Positions 42,066 through 51,097 of a DNA stretch of 64,000 bases are shown here, piece after piece; the stretch's first letter is position 1, and the number at the start of each line of letters is the position of its first letter. A program made the position numbers and the translations under genes. The DNA comes from Rugamonas rivuli (GTDB lineage: Bacteria > Pseudomonadota > Gammaproteobacteria > Burkholderiales > Burkholderiaceae_D): the NCBI RefSeq assembly GCF_009380165.1, contig NZ_WHUF01000013.1:1-64000 (forward strand), in the 5' to 3' direction. The notes beneath the pieces were generated by a model. That model searched no databases, was not told where the DNA came from, and saw only the letters and a program-made list of their open reading frames with translations.

Positions 42066-42628
42066 CCTTCCGAATTGGCGCTGATGGTCATGTGGACTTG
42101 CAATTCATCCGCCACCGACGTCAGGAACTTGCTGACGCCGAAGTCGGACCGTTTCAGCGTCACCATCGCATCGAAGCCGGCCTCGCTGGCTTTGGCCATC
42201 GGGTCCATGTTGATCTTGTTGATCTTGCCGTTCAGGACCACCGGCCTGGTGACGCCGTGCAGGGACAAGTCGCCGCTGATCTTGAGGGTGTCCATCGGCC
42301 CCTTCTCGATGCGGGTGCTCTTGAACGTGATCTCGGGGTAGGCGGCGGCATCGAGGAACTCGGCGGTCTTCAGGCGCTGGTCGAGCGCCGGCACAGCGGT
42401 GTGCAGTCCGTCCATCGCCAGCTTGACCACGACCGAGGACTTGGTGACGTCCTTCCCATCCAACATCAGCTTGCCTTCGATCTTCTCGAAGCGGGCCACC
42501 GGGTTGGAGATGCCGTGGTGATTCCAGCTGAACGCCACGGCGCTGTGGCTGGGGTCTATCTCCAGCGTTTCCGCGTGGATGGCCGGGATGGCGGCGAGCA
42601 GGAACAACGGGAACAAAAGCTTTTTCAT
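42062..42628 (-). CDS. YceI family periplasmic lipid-binding-type protein
   Basis: A 188-residue secreted protein. Signal peptide MKKLLFPLFLLAAIPAIHA, then the YceI lipocalin-like fold: IDPSHSAVAFSWNHHGISNPVARFEKIEGKL, LDAAAYPEITFKSTRIEK, GDLSLHGVTRPVVLNGKIN. Relatives bind polyisoprenoids such as ubiquinone-8 and are induced by stress (family knowledge). An AGGAG site precedes the ATG at 42626-42628. Confidence 0.93.
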   Translation of the reverse strand: MKKLLFPLFLLAAIPAIHAETLEIDPSHSAVAFSWNHHGISNPVARFEKIEGKLMLDGKDVTKSSVVVKLAMDGLHTAVPALDQRLKTAEFLDAAAYPEITFKSTRIEKGPMDTLKISGDLSLHGVTRPVVLNGKINKINMDPMAKASEAGFDAMVTLKRSDFGVSKFLTSVADELQVHMTISANSEG

Positions 42629-42784
42629 GCGGAACTCCTTGTGTGAGGTGAGCCCCCACAATGCGGCGGACGGCGCCGAAAGTCCTGAAAACGGTCTGAA
42701 AAAGTTCTGAAACTCTCTGAAAAAGCCCTGATCAGGGCGCGTTATAATCCGGAACTATCAAAAATACAAAACTATCGGAGCGGA

Positions 42785-43696
42785 ATGGAAACCACTGCAA
42801 AGCTGCGTATCGGCGCATGGTGTCTCGATACGGTGTCGGGCGACATGACGCGGGACGGCGCAACGGTGCGGCTCGATCCGCGCAGCTTGCGCCTGCTGCT
42901 GTGCATGGCCGCACGCGCCGGGGAGACCGTCAGCGCCGAAGACTTGCTGAGCGAGGGTTGGCCGGGCGTCATCGTCACGCCGGATTCGGTATACCAGGCG
43001 ATCGCGTCGCTGCGCCGCACGCTGGGCGACGATTCCCGGCAAGCCAGCTACATCACCAACGTGCCGCGCCAGGGGTACAAATTGGTGGCCGAGGTCGCGC
43101 CATGGGATGTCCCTGCCGCTGCGCCGACACCGGCCGCTGCGGACAGCGTCGCTCCGATGCGCAAAGGCCACGCCTCACGCAGCCGCCTGGCTTTTCTGGC
43201 GACGGCCTGCATCCCCATCGCGATCGGCATTGTTTTCTGGCTGCACAACACGCTGGCCAACGACCATCCGGCCGTCACGACTGCCCAGGCCGCGCCCAGC
43301 CCGACCTCCATCGCCGTGCTGCCGTTCGCGGATTTGACCGAAGGAATGAAGAACGAGGTCTTTGCCGACGGCATGACCGAAGAACTGATCGACCGGTTCA
43401 GCAAGCTGCCTGGCTTCAAAGTGCCGGCGCCCAGCGCCACTTTTTATTACAAGGACCATCAAGCCACAACGGCGGATGTGGCAAGCAGGCTGGGCGTGGT
43501 GTACATCCTCGATGGCAGCGTGCGCAAATCCGGCAACACCTTGCGTGTCGCCGCGCGCCTGATGAAGGCTGACAACGGCTTCATCATCTGGTCGGAAACC
43601 TACGACAAACCGTTCGACAATCTGCTGGCGGTGCAGGACGACATCGCCGCCGCCGTCACCAAGGCGCTGACGGCGACCATCGCCAAGGGCAACTAG
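42785..43696 (+). CDS. CadC-like membrane transcriptional regulator with TolB-like periplasmic domain
   Basis: A 303-residue one-component regulator. An OmpR/CadC winged helix covers about 5-102 (VRLDPRSLRLLLCMAARAGETVSAEDLL, DSVYQAIASLRRTLGDD, YITNVPRQGYKLVAEV). A Pro/Ala linker and one membrane helix (about 139-157) follow. The periplasmic part (about 172-300) has the TolB-N/adenylate-cyclase-associated signature SIAVLPFADLTEG, YILDGSVRKSGNTLRVAARL and WSETYDK. It would sense an envelope signal and control transcription directly. Target unknown; divergent from yceI, a plausible target. Stop overlaps the convergent acyltransferase stop. Confidence 0.9.
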   Translation: METTAKLRIGAWCLDTVSGDMTRDGATVRLDPRSLRLLLCMAARAGETVSAEDLLSEGWPGVIVTPDSVYQAIASLRRTLGDDSRQASYITNVPRQGYKLVAEVAPWDVPAAAPTPAAADSVAPMRKGHASRSRLAFLATACIPIAIGIVFWLHNTLANDHPAVTTAQAAPSPTSIAVLPFADLTEGMKNEVFADGMTEELIDRFSKLPGFKVPAPSATFYYKDHQATTADVASRLGVVYILDGSVRKSGNTLRVAARLMKADNGFIIWSETYDKPFDNLLAVQDDIAAAVTKALTATIAKGN

Positions 43697-44826
43697 GCTG
43701 GCACCGCCCGCGGCGCCAGTCGCCGCGAGGCGAACTGAAACACGCGGCCCAGCGGCGTCTCCACCCAGCGGAAGAAGACCGCGCCGGCGGCCAGGCTGGC
43801 GGCCCAGGCCGTCAGCATGCCAAGCCCCTGCCACAGCGGCTCGGCCGGCGCCAGGCGCGTGAACGCGGCGTTGACCAGCAGGCAGACCGGGAAGTGGATC
43901 AGGAACACCGAATACGAAATCTTGCCCAGGCCATTGACCGCCGACCAGGCGCGGCCGGTGGAAACCGTTTCGGCGCGGCCGAACAGGAACAGCAGGCAGG
44001 CGACCACCAGCGCCAGCGCGACGCGGCTGCGGAAGTCCAGGAACAAGGCCACGGAAACCGGCAGCAGCACCATCAACAGCAGCAAGGCCACGGCGCCGGG
44101 TTTGCGGCAACGGTCGCTCGCCCACCACGCCATCATGCCCAGGCCATAGCTGCCGAAGAAGTACGGCGCCCAGTTATCCCAGTCGGCGTCGAGGTTGAAG
44201 TACAGCAGCGACAGCGTCAGGCCCAGCGCGGCCAGGCAAGGCATCAACCAAGGCCGTGGACGGCCGCCGGCCACGCGCCCGCCCAGCCACAGCGCCAGCG
44301 CCATCAGCGCATACAGCTGGAAATCGATGGCGACATACCAGGCGCCGGCCGACAGCGATGGATAGCCCAGCACGCCGTGCAGCAGCAGCGCATGGGCGCT
44401 CAACTGGCTCAGCGTGGCGGGGGCGGAAATCGAACTGTGGCTCATCCAGCCGCCGGCCAGCGACGACGCGACGGCGGCCAGCAGCGTGGCGGCGATGAAC
44501 GGCGGAGCCAGCTTGACGTAGCGGCGCCAGATCACGCCCAGCGGATAATCCATCCCGGGCTGGCCCGACGGCGACAGCGATTTGGCGGCCAGGAAGCCGC
44601 CGATGACGAGGAACACCTGCACGGCGATGCGCGCACTGCTCCCCAGCCAGTCTATCAACGCCGGCAACAACGGCCGCACGTGATCGGACATCGGTCCATA
44701 AAATGCCAGGTGATGCAGGACGATCAACTGCGCCGCACCGACCTTCAACAGATTAATCAAGCCAAACTGTGGCTGCACCGCGTCTTCCGCGCCAGCCTCT
44801 CCCCTTGCTACACCACTCATTCCCAT
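43693..44826 (-). CDS. Acyltransferase 3 family membrane protein
   Basis: A 377-residue protein with about ten membrane helices. The N-terminal LLKVGAAQLIVLHHLAFYG keeps the catalytic His pair of the Acyltransferase 3 family; IAVQVFLVIGGFLAAKSL follows, and GKISYSVFLIHFPVCLLV lies near the C-terminus. It likely adds acyl groups to surface glycans or other envelope molecules. The substrate is unknown. ATG at 44824-44826 chosen (AGGG upstream); another Met follows two codons later. Confidence 0.85.
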   Translation of the reverse strand: MGMSGVARGEAGAEDAVQPQFGLINLLKVGAAQLIVLHHLAFYGPMSDHVRPLLPALIDWLGSSARIAVQVFLVIGGFLAAKSLSPSGQPGMDYPLGVIWRRYVKLAPPFIAATLLAAVASSLAGGWMSHSSISAPATLSQLSAHALLLHGVLGYPSLSAGAWYVAIDFQLYALMALALWLGGRVAGGRPRPWLMPCLAALGLTLSLLYFNLDADWDNWAPYFFGSYGLGMMAWWASDRCRKPGAVALLLLMVLLPVSVALFLDFRSRVALALVVACLLFLFGRAETVSTGRAWSAVNGLGKISYSVFLIHFPVCLLVNAAFTRLAPAEPLWQGLGMLTAWAASLAAGAVFFRWVETPLGRVFQFASRRLAPRAVPA

Positions 44827-44971
44827 CCCTAAACATCCAGCTTGCGCTAACCGGCCGTCATGATAGCCGAGCTTGGCTGCTTGATGTCGCCAGTTTGGTG
44901 ACAAAGCGCGTATTTCTTTGGTGCACTAAAGTTGTATGATGCGGTCGGGAAATTATCAAAAAGGAAAAGCA

Positions 44972-45577
44972 ATGCTATTTATTTGGGGCAAACGAAGCTA
45001 CGGCTCGGTGCAAAGCGTGGGCAATACGTCGGTCAAAACTGTGTTCGGCCATTTCTGGTATTTGCCGTTGTTTCCGATGGCGAGCTACTACGTCGAGAGC
45101 AACAGCAAGGCCTGTTATAAACTCAATGGCTTCAACTGGCGCTCGGTCCTGTTCGGTTATCTGCGGGTATGGCTGCCGCTCATCGCTGCGATCGCGCTGT
45201 TCATGACGTACGCGGGCGACGGCAGCCTGCTCGTTGGCGCGGTGGCGGCACTGTGCATCGCCGCCTTCGTCAGCACCTACATTTACGACAAGAAGTCGCG
45301 CGAGCAAGATGTCGCCAAGCTGCGCGAGATGATGCAGCGCCATTTCGGCGTGGCCATCGATCCCTACGCATGCCTGGACAACCTGCAAGCGGAGATCGAC
45401 CAGAAATCCCAGGCCGGCACGACGGAATCGCTGGAAGCCAACTGGTACAAGAGCGCCATCAAGGACGCCTTCGCCAGCAAGCAGACGCAGGAACTGGCGC
45501 TGCTGCGGGCGCGCTGCGACCAGCAAGACCAGCCGCTGCAACAGCAAGTGCTGGAGAAAGTCGCACGCGCAGCCTGA
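44972..45577 (+). CDS. Hypothetical membrane protein
   Basis: A 201-residue protein. It begins MLFIWGKRSYGSV, a compact beta-like region, then FGHFWYLPLFPMASYYV, and has two adjacent membrane helices (about 68-84 and 91-107). A charged helical cytoplasmic tail follows (KLREMMQRHFGVAID... to the end). I recall similar unassigned proteins but no function. AAGGAA lies 6 bases before the chosen ATG; an ATG 36 bases upstream is in frame. Confidence 0.75.
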   Translation: MLFIWGKRSYGSVQSVGNTSVKTVFGHFWYLPLFPMASYYVESNSKACYKLNGFNWRSVLFGYLRVWLPLIAAIALFMTYAGDGSLLVGAVAALCIAAFVSTYIYDKKSREQDVAKLREMMQRHFGVAIDPYACLDNLQAEIDQKSQAGTTESLEANWYKSAIKDAFASKQTQELALLRARCDQQDQPLQQQVLEKVARAA

Positions 45578-45586
45578 GCCGCTAAC

Positions 45587-46699
45587 TCAGGACGTACGCC
45601 GCATCGGCTGCATGGTTCCGTACATCAGCGTCCGCCACAGCCATTCGAGTGGACCGAAGCGGTAGCGCCTCAACCACCAGGCGCTGATCGCCATTTGCGC
45701 GGCGTACACGGCGATGCCGAGAGCCAGCACGGGCGCCGCGCCCAGGCGTCCGAACTGGCCCAGGCCGTAGCCGAAGAATATCCAGCCAAAGATCAGCGAC
45801 TGCGCAATGTAGTTGGTGAACGCCATCCGTCCGATGGCCGCGCAGCCTTGCAGCAGCCGGGGCGCGGACGAGAACTCCACCAGCGCGACGATCGCCGCCC
45901 CATAGCCTGCGGCCAGCAGCGTCTGGCCGACGCCGCCCATCACATCGAGCACGCACAGCGTCCCGCCCACCGCCACACCGAGCACGGCCACCGTGACGAA
46001 CAGGCGCTTGTGCCGCTGCGGCTGCCGCATCACGCCGCTGCGCCAGGCCAGCGCGCCCAGCAGGAACAAGGCCAGCGTGCGCGGGAAAATATAGAGGTGC
46101 AAAGGCAGCAGCGCAGGCAATTCGTGCTGGCTGAATCGGACGATCTCGGCCATGCCGCCGGTCGCGTAGACCTGGCCGGCCAGCGCCACATGCTGTTGCA
46201 GCCACGCGGCCTCGGGCCACGGTATGCCGACCGGCACCACGCCGATGAACAGATACAGCGCATACATGGCAGCCGCGCCCACGGCCAGCACCCAGGCCGG
46301 TGCGGCCAGCATCGGCAGCACCAGCAGGCCAGCCAGCGCGTATTCGGTGAGGATGTCGCCGTTCCAGATCAGCAGCAGGTGCACCAGCCCGAACACCAGC
46401 AGCACCAGCAGCCGCCGCGTGAGCCAGTAGAACGGCCGCCCGGTCCGGCCCAGGCGCTCGAACTGCACCGCCAGTCCGACGCCGAACAGGAAGGAAAACA
46501 GCGCGAAGGCCTTCATCTCGAAGCCGACGTGGACGATGGCCTCCACCAGCCGGTCCCACATGCCCACGCCCGGGTCGGGCGGCAGGAACTGCTGGAATAT
46601 CGACACCCGGAACTCGGTCACGAGATTCACTGCCAGCACGCCAAACAGCGCCACGCCGCGCAGGATATCGATCGCGCCGATGCGCTCGTCCGCGCTCAA
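45587..46699 (-). CDS. DUF418 family membrane protein
   Basis: A 370-residue polytopic membrane protein with the DUF418 N-terminus (RIGAIDILRGVALFGVLAVNL) and C-terminal domain (AAIGRMAFTNYIAQSLIFGWIFFGYGLG, AISAWWLRRYRFGPLEWLWRTLMYG). The family function is unclear; transport or acyl transfer has been suggested. I chose TTG at 46697-46699: it overlaps the helicase stop (TTGA), AAAGG lies just upstream, and no ATG exists nearby in frame. A second DUF418 gene lies at 49828. Confidence 0.87.
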   Translation of the reverse strand: MSADERIGAIDILRGVALFGVLAVNLVTEFRVSIFQQFLPPDPGVGMWDRLVEAIVHVGFEMKAFALFSFLFGVGLAVQFERLGRTGRPFYWLTRRLLVLLVFGLVHLLLIWNGDILTEYALAGLLVLPMLAAPAWVLAVGAAAMYALYLFIGVVPVGIPWPEAAWLQQHVALAGQVYATGGMAEIVRFSQHELPALLPLHLYIFPRTLALFLLGALAWRSGVMRQPQRHKRLFVTVAVLGVAVGGTLCVLDVMGGVGQTLLAAGYGAAIVALVEFSSAPRLLQGCAAIGRMAFTNYIAQSLIFGWIFFGYGLGQFGRLGAAPVLALGIAVYAAQMAISAWWLRRYRFGPLEWLWRTLMYGTMQPMRRTS

Positions 46700-48675
46700 C
46701 GGCGGAACCTTTTCGGCTGCCGCTTGCGGGCGGCGGAATTTTGATCCTGCAGCATCGCGTCCACGCGCTCGGACGCCAGGCGCGACAGCTGCTGCGCCAG
46801 CGCCGTGTCGGGGAAGTAGTCGGGCTGGCGGTAGGCCAGCCAGGCGTAGGCCGAGTACAGGCGGCACGCATCCTCCACCTCCTGCAGCGACAGGTAGTGC
46901 AGCGGCGCCTGCTCCAGCTTCAGGTGCGTGATTTTCTTGGCGGCCAGCGAGGTGGCCCAATGCTCCCACGCGCGCTGCAGCGACGGCACCTTGGACGAGA
47001 TCGGCACCAGCGACAGCGCGAACTTCTCGGCCACCGTCAGCGCCAGCGTGTCCAGCCAGGCTGCGCGTTCGAACTGGTCCTCGGTGATGCGCGGGTAGAA
47101 GAAGCCGTCCGGCACATCGATATTGTGGACGAAGCGCTTGAGCAGCTTGGCCAGCGCATGCTCGTTGGTGACGGACGAGATCCGGTGCAGATGCTCCAGC
47201 GTCGGCGCCACGGCGAAGCCGGTGGTCTTCAGCGGCACCGGCTTTTCCGCCATCAGCGAGCGCATCACGTTGTGGGTCTCGTTGTCGTAGCCGGCCACCA
47301 GGCCTTCCTCGTGCACGCCGAAGCGCCCCGCCCGGCCGGCGATCTGGCGGGCCAGCGCGGCCGGGATTTCTTCCTCTTCATAGCCGTTGTATTTGACCGA
47401 GGTGGTCATCACGATGCGCGCGATCGGCATGTTCAAGCCCATCGCAATCGCATCGGTGCCCACCACCACGTCGGCGGCGCCGTCGCGGAAACGCTGCGCC
47501 TGCGCGCGCCGCACTTCCGGCGACAGATTGCCGTAGACGGTGGCCACCGACAGCCCCAGTTCCGTCACCATGTCGCGCCACATCAGCACTTCGCGGCGCG
47601 AGAAGCAGATCACCGCGTCGCCCCTGCGCAGATTGCTCAGCTTGCGCACGGCGGTCGGCTCCATCGACAGCGGGCCTTTGCGCTTGAGCACATGGACTTC
47701 CAGCTCGCACTCCAGCCGCGCCGCCAGCACCTCGATGGCGCGGCGCGCTTCCGGTGCGCCCACCAGGTAGACGACGTTGGCCGGCGCTCCGCACACGGCG
47801 GCGGTCCAGGCGGAGCCGCGGTCGCGGTCGGCCAGCATCTGGATTTCATCGATCACGGCCACATCGACCGGCGTGCGCGTGTCCAGCATTTCCACCGTGC
47901 TGGCGACGTGGGTGGCGCCCGCCACCAGGCGGCGTTCCTCGCCCGTCACCAGGCTGACGGCCAGCGGCTTGCCGTGCGCCTCCATGCCTTGCAGGCGCTC
48001 GTAGTTTTCCAGCGCCAGCAGACGCAAAGGCGCCAGGTAGACGCCGCTGGGCGCCTTGGCCAGCGCTTCGATCGCCTGGTGGGTCTTGCCGGAATTGGTC
48101 GGGCCCAGCAGCGCGATGAACTTGCGCTTGATGCGCCGCGCCACCTCGAACGAGGCCGGATATTCGGCCAGGTTGATGCTCTGGCGGGTGCGTTCCGCGT
48201 GCTGTTCCTCCATGTCGCGCTCGACGGCGTGCTCCAGGCGCTGGCGGATGCGGTCGAAGACGATGCCGGCCGGCTCGGAAATGAGCATCTCCGCCAGCGC
48301 GCCCAGGAAGGGTTGGGCATCGAGGCCGCAATCGTCGCAGGCGTCGGCCATCTCCTGCACGAAGGCCTGGACGTAGCCGCGCAGCTCGGCGGCGACGGCG
48401 TCGCTGGCGCGCTCCAGCAGCAGCTGGGAGCGCACGCCCGGATCCATCTTGCGCCACTTGGACGATTTGGCCAGCACGCCCTGCGCCGGCACCAGGTCGT
48501 AGGGCACTTTCAGCCCGGCATAATTGACCACGCCGCGCAGCCGCAGGAAGACGCGGCCTTCCTGTCGCGCCAGCACCACACCTTTGTCGGCCAGCCCGAG
48601 GCGGCGCATCAATTCATCATCTTCGCCCTGATCGCTGTCGGTGGCGGTAGAGTGCGGCGCGGGGGAGGAAGTCAT
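46696..48675 (-). CDS. SUV3-type DExH RNA helicase
   Basis: A 659-residue ATP-dependent helicase. Walker A GPTNSGKT lies at 191-198, DEIQ at 276-279 (the SUV3 variant of DEAD/DEAH), motif III-like YLVGAPEA, and motif VI QIAGRAGRFG. The C-terminal third has the SUV3 conserved block (ERAAWLDTLALTVAEKFALSLVPI). Its closest relatives in style are mitochondrial SUV3 and alphaproteobacterial/betaproteobacterial homologues, which act on RNA. Its stop overlaps the TTG start of the DUF418 gene. Confidence 0.92.
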   Translation of the reverse strand: MTSSPAPHSTATDSDQGEDDELMRRLGLADKGVVLARQEGRVFLRLRGVVNYAGLKVPYDLVPAQGVLAKSSKWRKMDPGVRSQLLLERASDAVAAELRGYVQAFVQEMADACDDCGLDAQPFLGALAEMLISEPAGIVFDRIRQRLEHAVERDMEEQHAERTRQSINLAEYPASFEVARRIKRKFIALLGPTNSGKTHQAIEALAKAPSGVYLAPLRLLALENYERLQGMEAHGKPLAVSLVTGEERRLVAGATHVASTVEMLDTRTPVDVAVIDEIQMLADRDRGSAWTAAVCGAPANVVYLVGAPEARRAIEVLAARLECELEVHVLKRKGPLSMEPTAVRKLSNLRRGDAVICFSRREVLMWRDMVTELGLSVATVYGNLSPEVRRAQAQRFRDGAADVVVGTDAIAMGLNMPIARIVMTTSVKYNGYEEEEIPAALARQIAGRAGRFGVHEEGLVAGYDNETHNVMRSLMAEKPVPLKTTGFAVAPTLEHLHRISSVTNEHALAKLLKRFVHNIDVPDGFFYPRITEDQFERAAWLDTLALTVAEKFALSLVPISSKVPSLQRAWEHWATSLAAKKITHLKLEQAPLHYLSLQEVEDACRLYSAYAWLAYRQPDYFPDTALAQQLSRLASERVDAMLQDQNSAARKRQPKRFRR

Positions 48676-48811
48676 GGATGGGTACTCGGATGGATGGGCT
48701 GGAATTTTAGCAGATCGTTACAGTTGGTGAGAAAGCAGGCCGGGGCTCCCACCTATAATATTCCGCCTAGGCAAGCTAGCCTACAACAACAATACACAAC
48801 AAAGGGAAAAC

Positions 48812-49126
48812 ATGGGCATGGTATTCTGCCGCGGTTGCGGCAAAGAAATTCACGAAACGGCGCCGAGCTGCCCGCATTGCGGCGCTCCGCAGCATTCATC
48901 AGGCGCTGCCGGCCCGCGTTCGGACAAGGATTACGTCGTCACCGTGCTGCTGTGCTTCTTCCTGGGTTTCCTGGGCGTGCACCGCTTCTACGTTGGTAAA
49001 ATCGGTACCGGCATTCTGATGCTGCTGACTTTCGGCGGTTTCGGCATCTGGGCGCTGATCGACTTTATCATGGTCGTCCTGGGCAGCTTTACCGATAGCG
49101 ACGGCCTGAAAATCACCAATCGCTGA
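48812..49126 (+). CDS. Zinc-ribbon and TM2 domain membrane protein
   Basis: A 104-residue protein. The N-terminal zinc ribbon has Cys6, Cys9, Cys20 and Cys23; then the TM2 domain: SDKDYVVTVLLCFFLGFLGVHRFYVGK, GTGILMLLTFGGFGIWALIDFIMV, two membrane helices with a short DRF-like turn. Function of the family in bacteria is not settled. The AAAGGGAAA site precedes the ATG. Confidence 0.92.
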   Translation: MGMVFCRGCGKEIHETAPSCPHCGAPQHSSGAAGPRSDKDYVVTVLLCFFLGFLGVHRFYVGKIGTGILMLLTFGGFGIWALIDFIMVVLGSFTDSDGLKITNR

Positions 49127-49218
49127 TATTCCCCTCCCCGGCAGGATTTTGTCTTTCCTGCCGATTTCTGGCACCATAGCCCGGTTTACACCGCCGCCGT
49201 GCCAGAAATCTCCCCGCC

Positions 49219-49815
49219 ATGCCCTATTCCATCGCCGCAGCCGTTCACAGCGAATTGCTGATTAAAAAAAGCCGCTTTATTGCCTGCGTTCAGCCGATGA
49301 CCGATCGCAGCGCCGCGCAAAAAGTGGTGGCGGAATTATGGGCGCAACATCCGGGCGCCGCCCACGTTTGCTGGGCATTATTAGCCGGCGGCCAATCGGC
49401 GGCCGTGGATGATGGTGAACCCAGTGGCACCGCCGGCCGTCCCATGCTCGATGTATTACGCCATCAGGATCTGGAAGGCGTTTTGGCAACCGTGGTCCGT
49501 TATTTCGGCGGCGTTAAATTGGGTGCCGGCGGATTAGTGCGCGCTTATACCGACATCGTGGCCCAGGCATTATTAAAATCCGAGAAAATCGCGATTATCA
49601 AGCTGCATTATCTGACCTGCACCGCGCCTTATGCGATGGAAGGCATGGTGCGGCGTGAAATTGAAATGGCGGGAGCCCATCTCGATCAAGTCACGCACGC
49701 CGACGAAGTACGGTTCGAATTCAGCCTGGCCGACAGCGCCGCCGCGCAATTAATCAGCCGATTGAATGAGGCCGGCCACGGCCGCATTCAATGGATCGCT
49801 CCCGACGACGAATAA
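49219..49815 (+). CDS. yigZ: YigZ/IMPACT family protein
   Basis: A 198-residue protein. IMPACT domain about 1-125 with KKSRFIACVQPM, DDGEPSGTAGRPML and VRYFGGVKLGAGGLVRAY; a C-terminal DUF1949-like domain follows (about 135-190). Proposed to act on translation or nucleotide binding; precise role unknown. Convergent with the DUF418 gene, 12 bases apart. Its codon use is slightly more AT-rich than the surroundings. Confidence 0.94.
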   Translation: MPYSIAAAVHSELLIKKSRFIACVQPMTDRSAAQKVVAELWAQHPGAAHVCWALLAGGQSAAVDDGEPSGTAGRPMLDVLRHQDLEGVLATVVRYFGGVKLGAGGLVRAYTDIVAQALLKSEKIAIIKLHYLTCTAPYAMEGMVRREIEMAGAHLDQVTHADEVRFEFSLADSAAAQLISRLNEAGHGRIQWIAPDDE

Positions 49816-49827
49816 GCCGTTCGCCCT

Positions 49828-51033
49828 TCACAAGCTGCTTTTTGGTATATTCACGCCAATATTTGGCACGGCTTCACTATGAGCACCGATCCAGGTGGCT
49901 TTGTGCCACAGCGTTTCGAGCGGTCCCTGCTTGTGACGCCGCAGCCACCAGGCGCTGAACTGTCTTTGCAGCAGCGCCAGCACCAGCCCGATCGCCAGCG
50001 CGAAACTGGCGCCCGTATATTGGTACATGCCGAGGCCGAAACCATAATATATCGACGTGCCGACGATGGATTGCACCACGTAACTGGTCAAACTCATGCG
50101 CCCCAGCGGCGAGAATATACCCAGCCAATTGCCGGAATAAGACAGCAGCGTAAAACTGGATACCAGCACCGCCATGAAGGCCACGTTGGACCACGAGGTA
50201 ACAATCACCAATAAAGGCCGGCGCAAGGCCGCACCGATATGCCAGACCTCCGGCCAGGTTTTCAGCAGATACAGCGGAATAAATGCCAGCACCGCTATCG
50301 CCAGTGTTTTACGCCAGAATAGACGATTCGAATCGGAGGGAATAAACAGCGATTTTCGGCCGGCCAACATGCCCAGCATGAATAATGCGGGGATCTGGAA
50401 TACCCGGCCATTTTCCCAGCTCCATCGAATAACACCGATTTTCCCGTTGGTTAAATTCCCATACCAGACTTCCCACGCCGAACCATGCGCCATATATTTT
50501 TCGGCACGGCCGAAATATGCCCATGAGGCGGGATCAGCGAGTTTCTCGTCCGGCGCCGGCAGTGCCTGGAAAAACTCTATCCACGCATGCGGTTGCAGCA
50601 ATAAGAAGATGGCGATGGCGAATACCACGCCGCTGCGCAGCCGCGCCACCGGTATCAGCGCCAGGCCCAATACAGCGTAAATACTGAGGATATCGCCGTG
50701 GTAAAACATGGAATTAAACAGGCCGAATCCCAGCAATAACACCATGCGCCAGGCAAAGCGGGCGCGGAAATCTTCGCCGCGCTGTTCCCGCCGGTGGTCC
50801 TGCAAATAGAACGTCAAACCGAACAGCAGCGCGAAGATCGCGTAGGACTTGCCGCCGAACAGGAAGAACAGGCTATCCCAGATCGTCTTGTCCACCGCCA
50901 TCAGCCAGGCCGGCAATCCAGACGGGACAAAGTAGAAATCGAAGTGTTCGATATTGTGCAAAAGCATGATCGAGACGATGGCGAAGCCACGCAATGCATC
51001 GATCGCATCCAGACGGGAAGAGTTGGCGCTCAT
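49828..51033 (-). CDS. DUF418 family membrane protein (second copy)
   Basis: A 401-residue polytopic membrane protein. N-terminal RLDAIDALRGFAIVSIMLLHNI and C-terminal SPLGRMSLTSYVVQSIVGTSIYYGFGLGM...FSAWWLRRHKQGPLETLWHKATW are clear DUF418 signatures. About 10 hydrophobic helices. It shares only the signature blocks with the DUF418 protein at 45587, so it is a distant paralogue, not a recent copy. Confidence 0.9.
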   Translation of the reverse strand: MSANSSRLDAIDALRGFAIVSIMLLHNIEHFDFYFVPSGLPAWLMAVDKTIWDSLFFLFGGKSYAIFALLFGLTFYLQDHRREQRGEDFRARFAWRMVLLLGFGLFNSMFYHGDILSIYAVLGLALIPVARLRSGVVFAIAIFLLLQPHAWIEFFQALPAPDEKLADPASWAYFGRAEKYMAHGSAWEVWYGNLTNGKIGVIRWSWENGRVFQIPALFMLGMLAGRKSLFIPSDSNRLFWRKTLAIAVLAFIPLYLLKTWPEVWHIGAALRRPLLVIVTSWSNVAFMAVLVSSFTLLSYSGNWLGIFSPLGRMSLTSYVVQSIVGTSIYYGFGLGMYQYTGASFALAIGLVLALLQRQFSAWWLRRHKQGPLETLWHKATWIGAHSEAVPNIGVNIPKSSL

Positions 51034-51097
51034 GATGTTCCATCAACCTTGGCAAAAGTGAATAGAATGCCAAGTATAAATGGAAACGTTACCAGAA

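Noticed and set aside
46741..48999. Long plus-strand frame opposite the SUV3 helicase
   Set aside because: Arg/His/Gln-rich shadow; the helicase motifs on the minus strand are complete.
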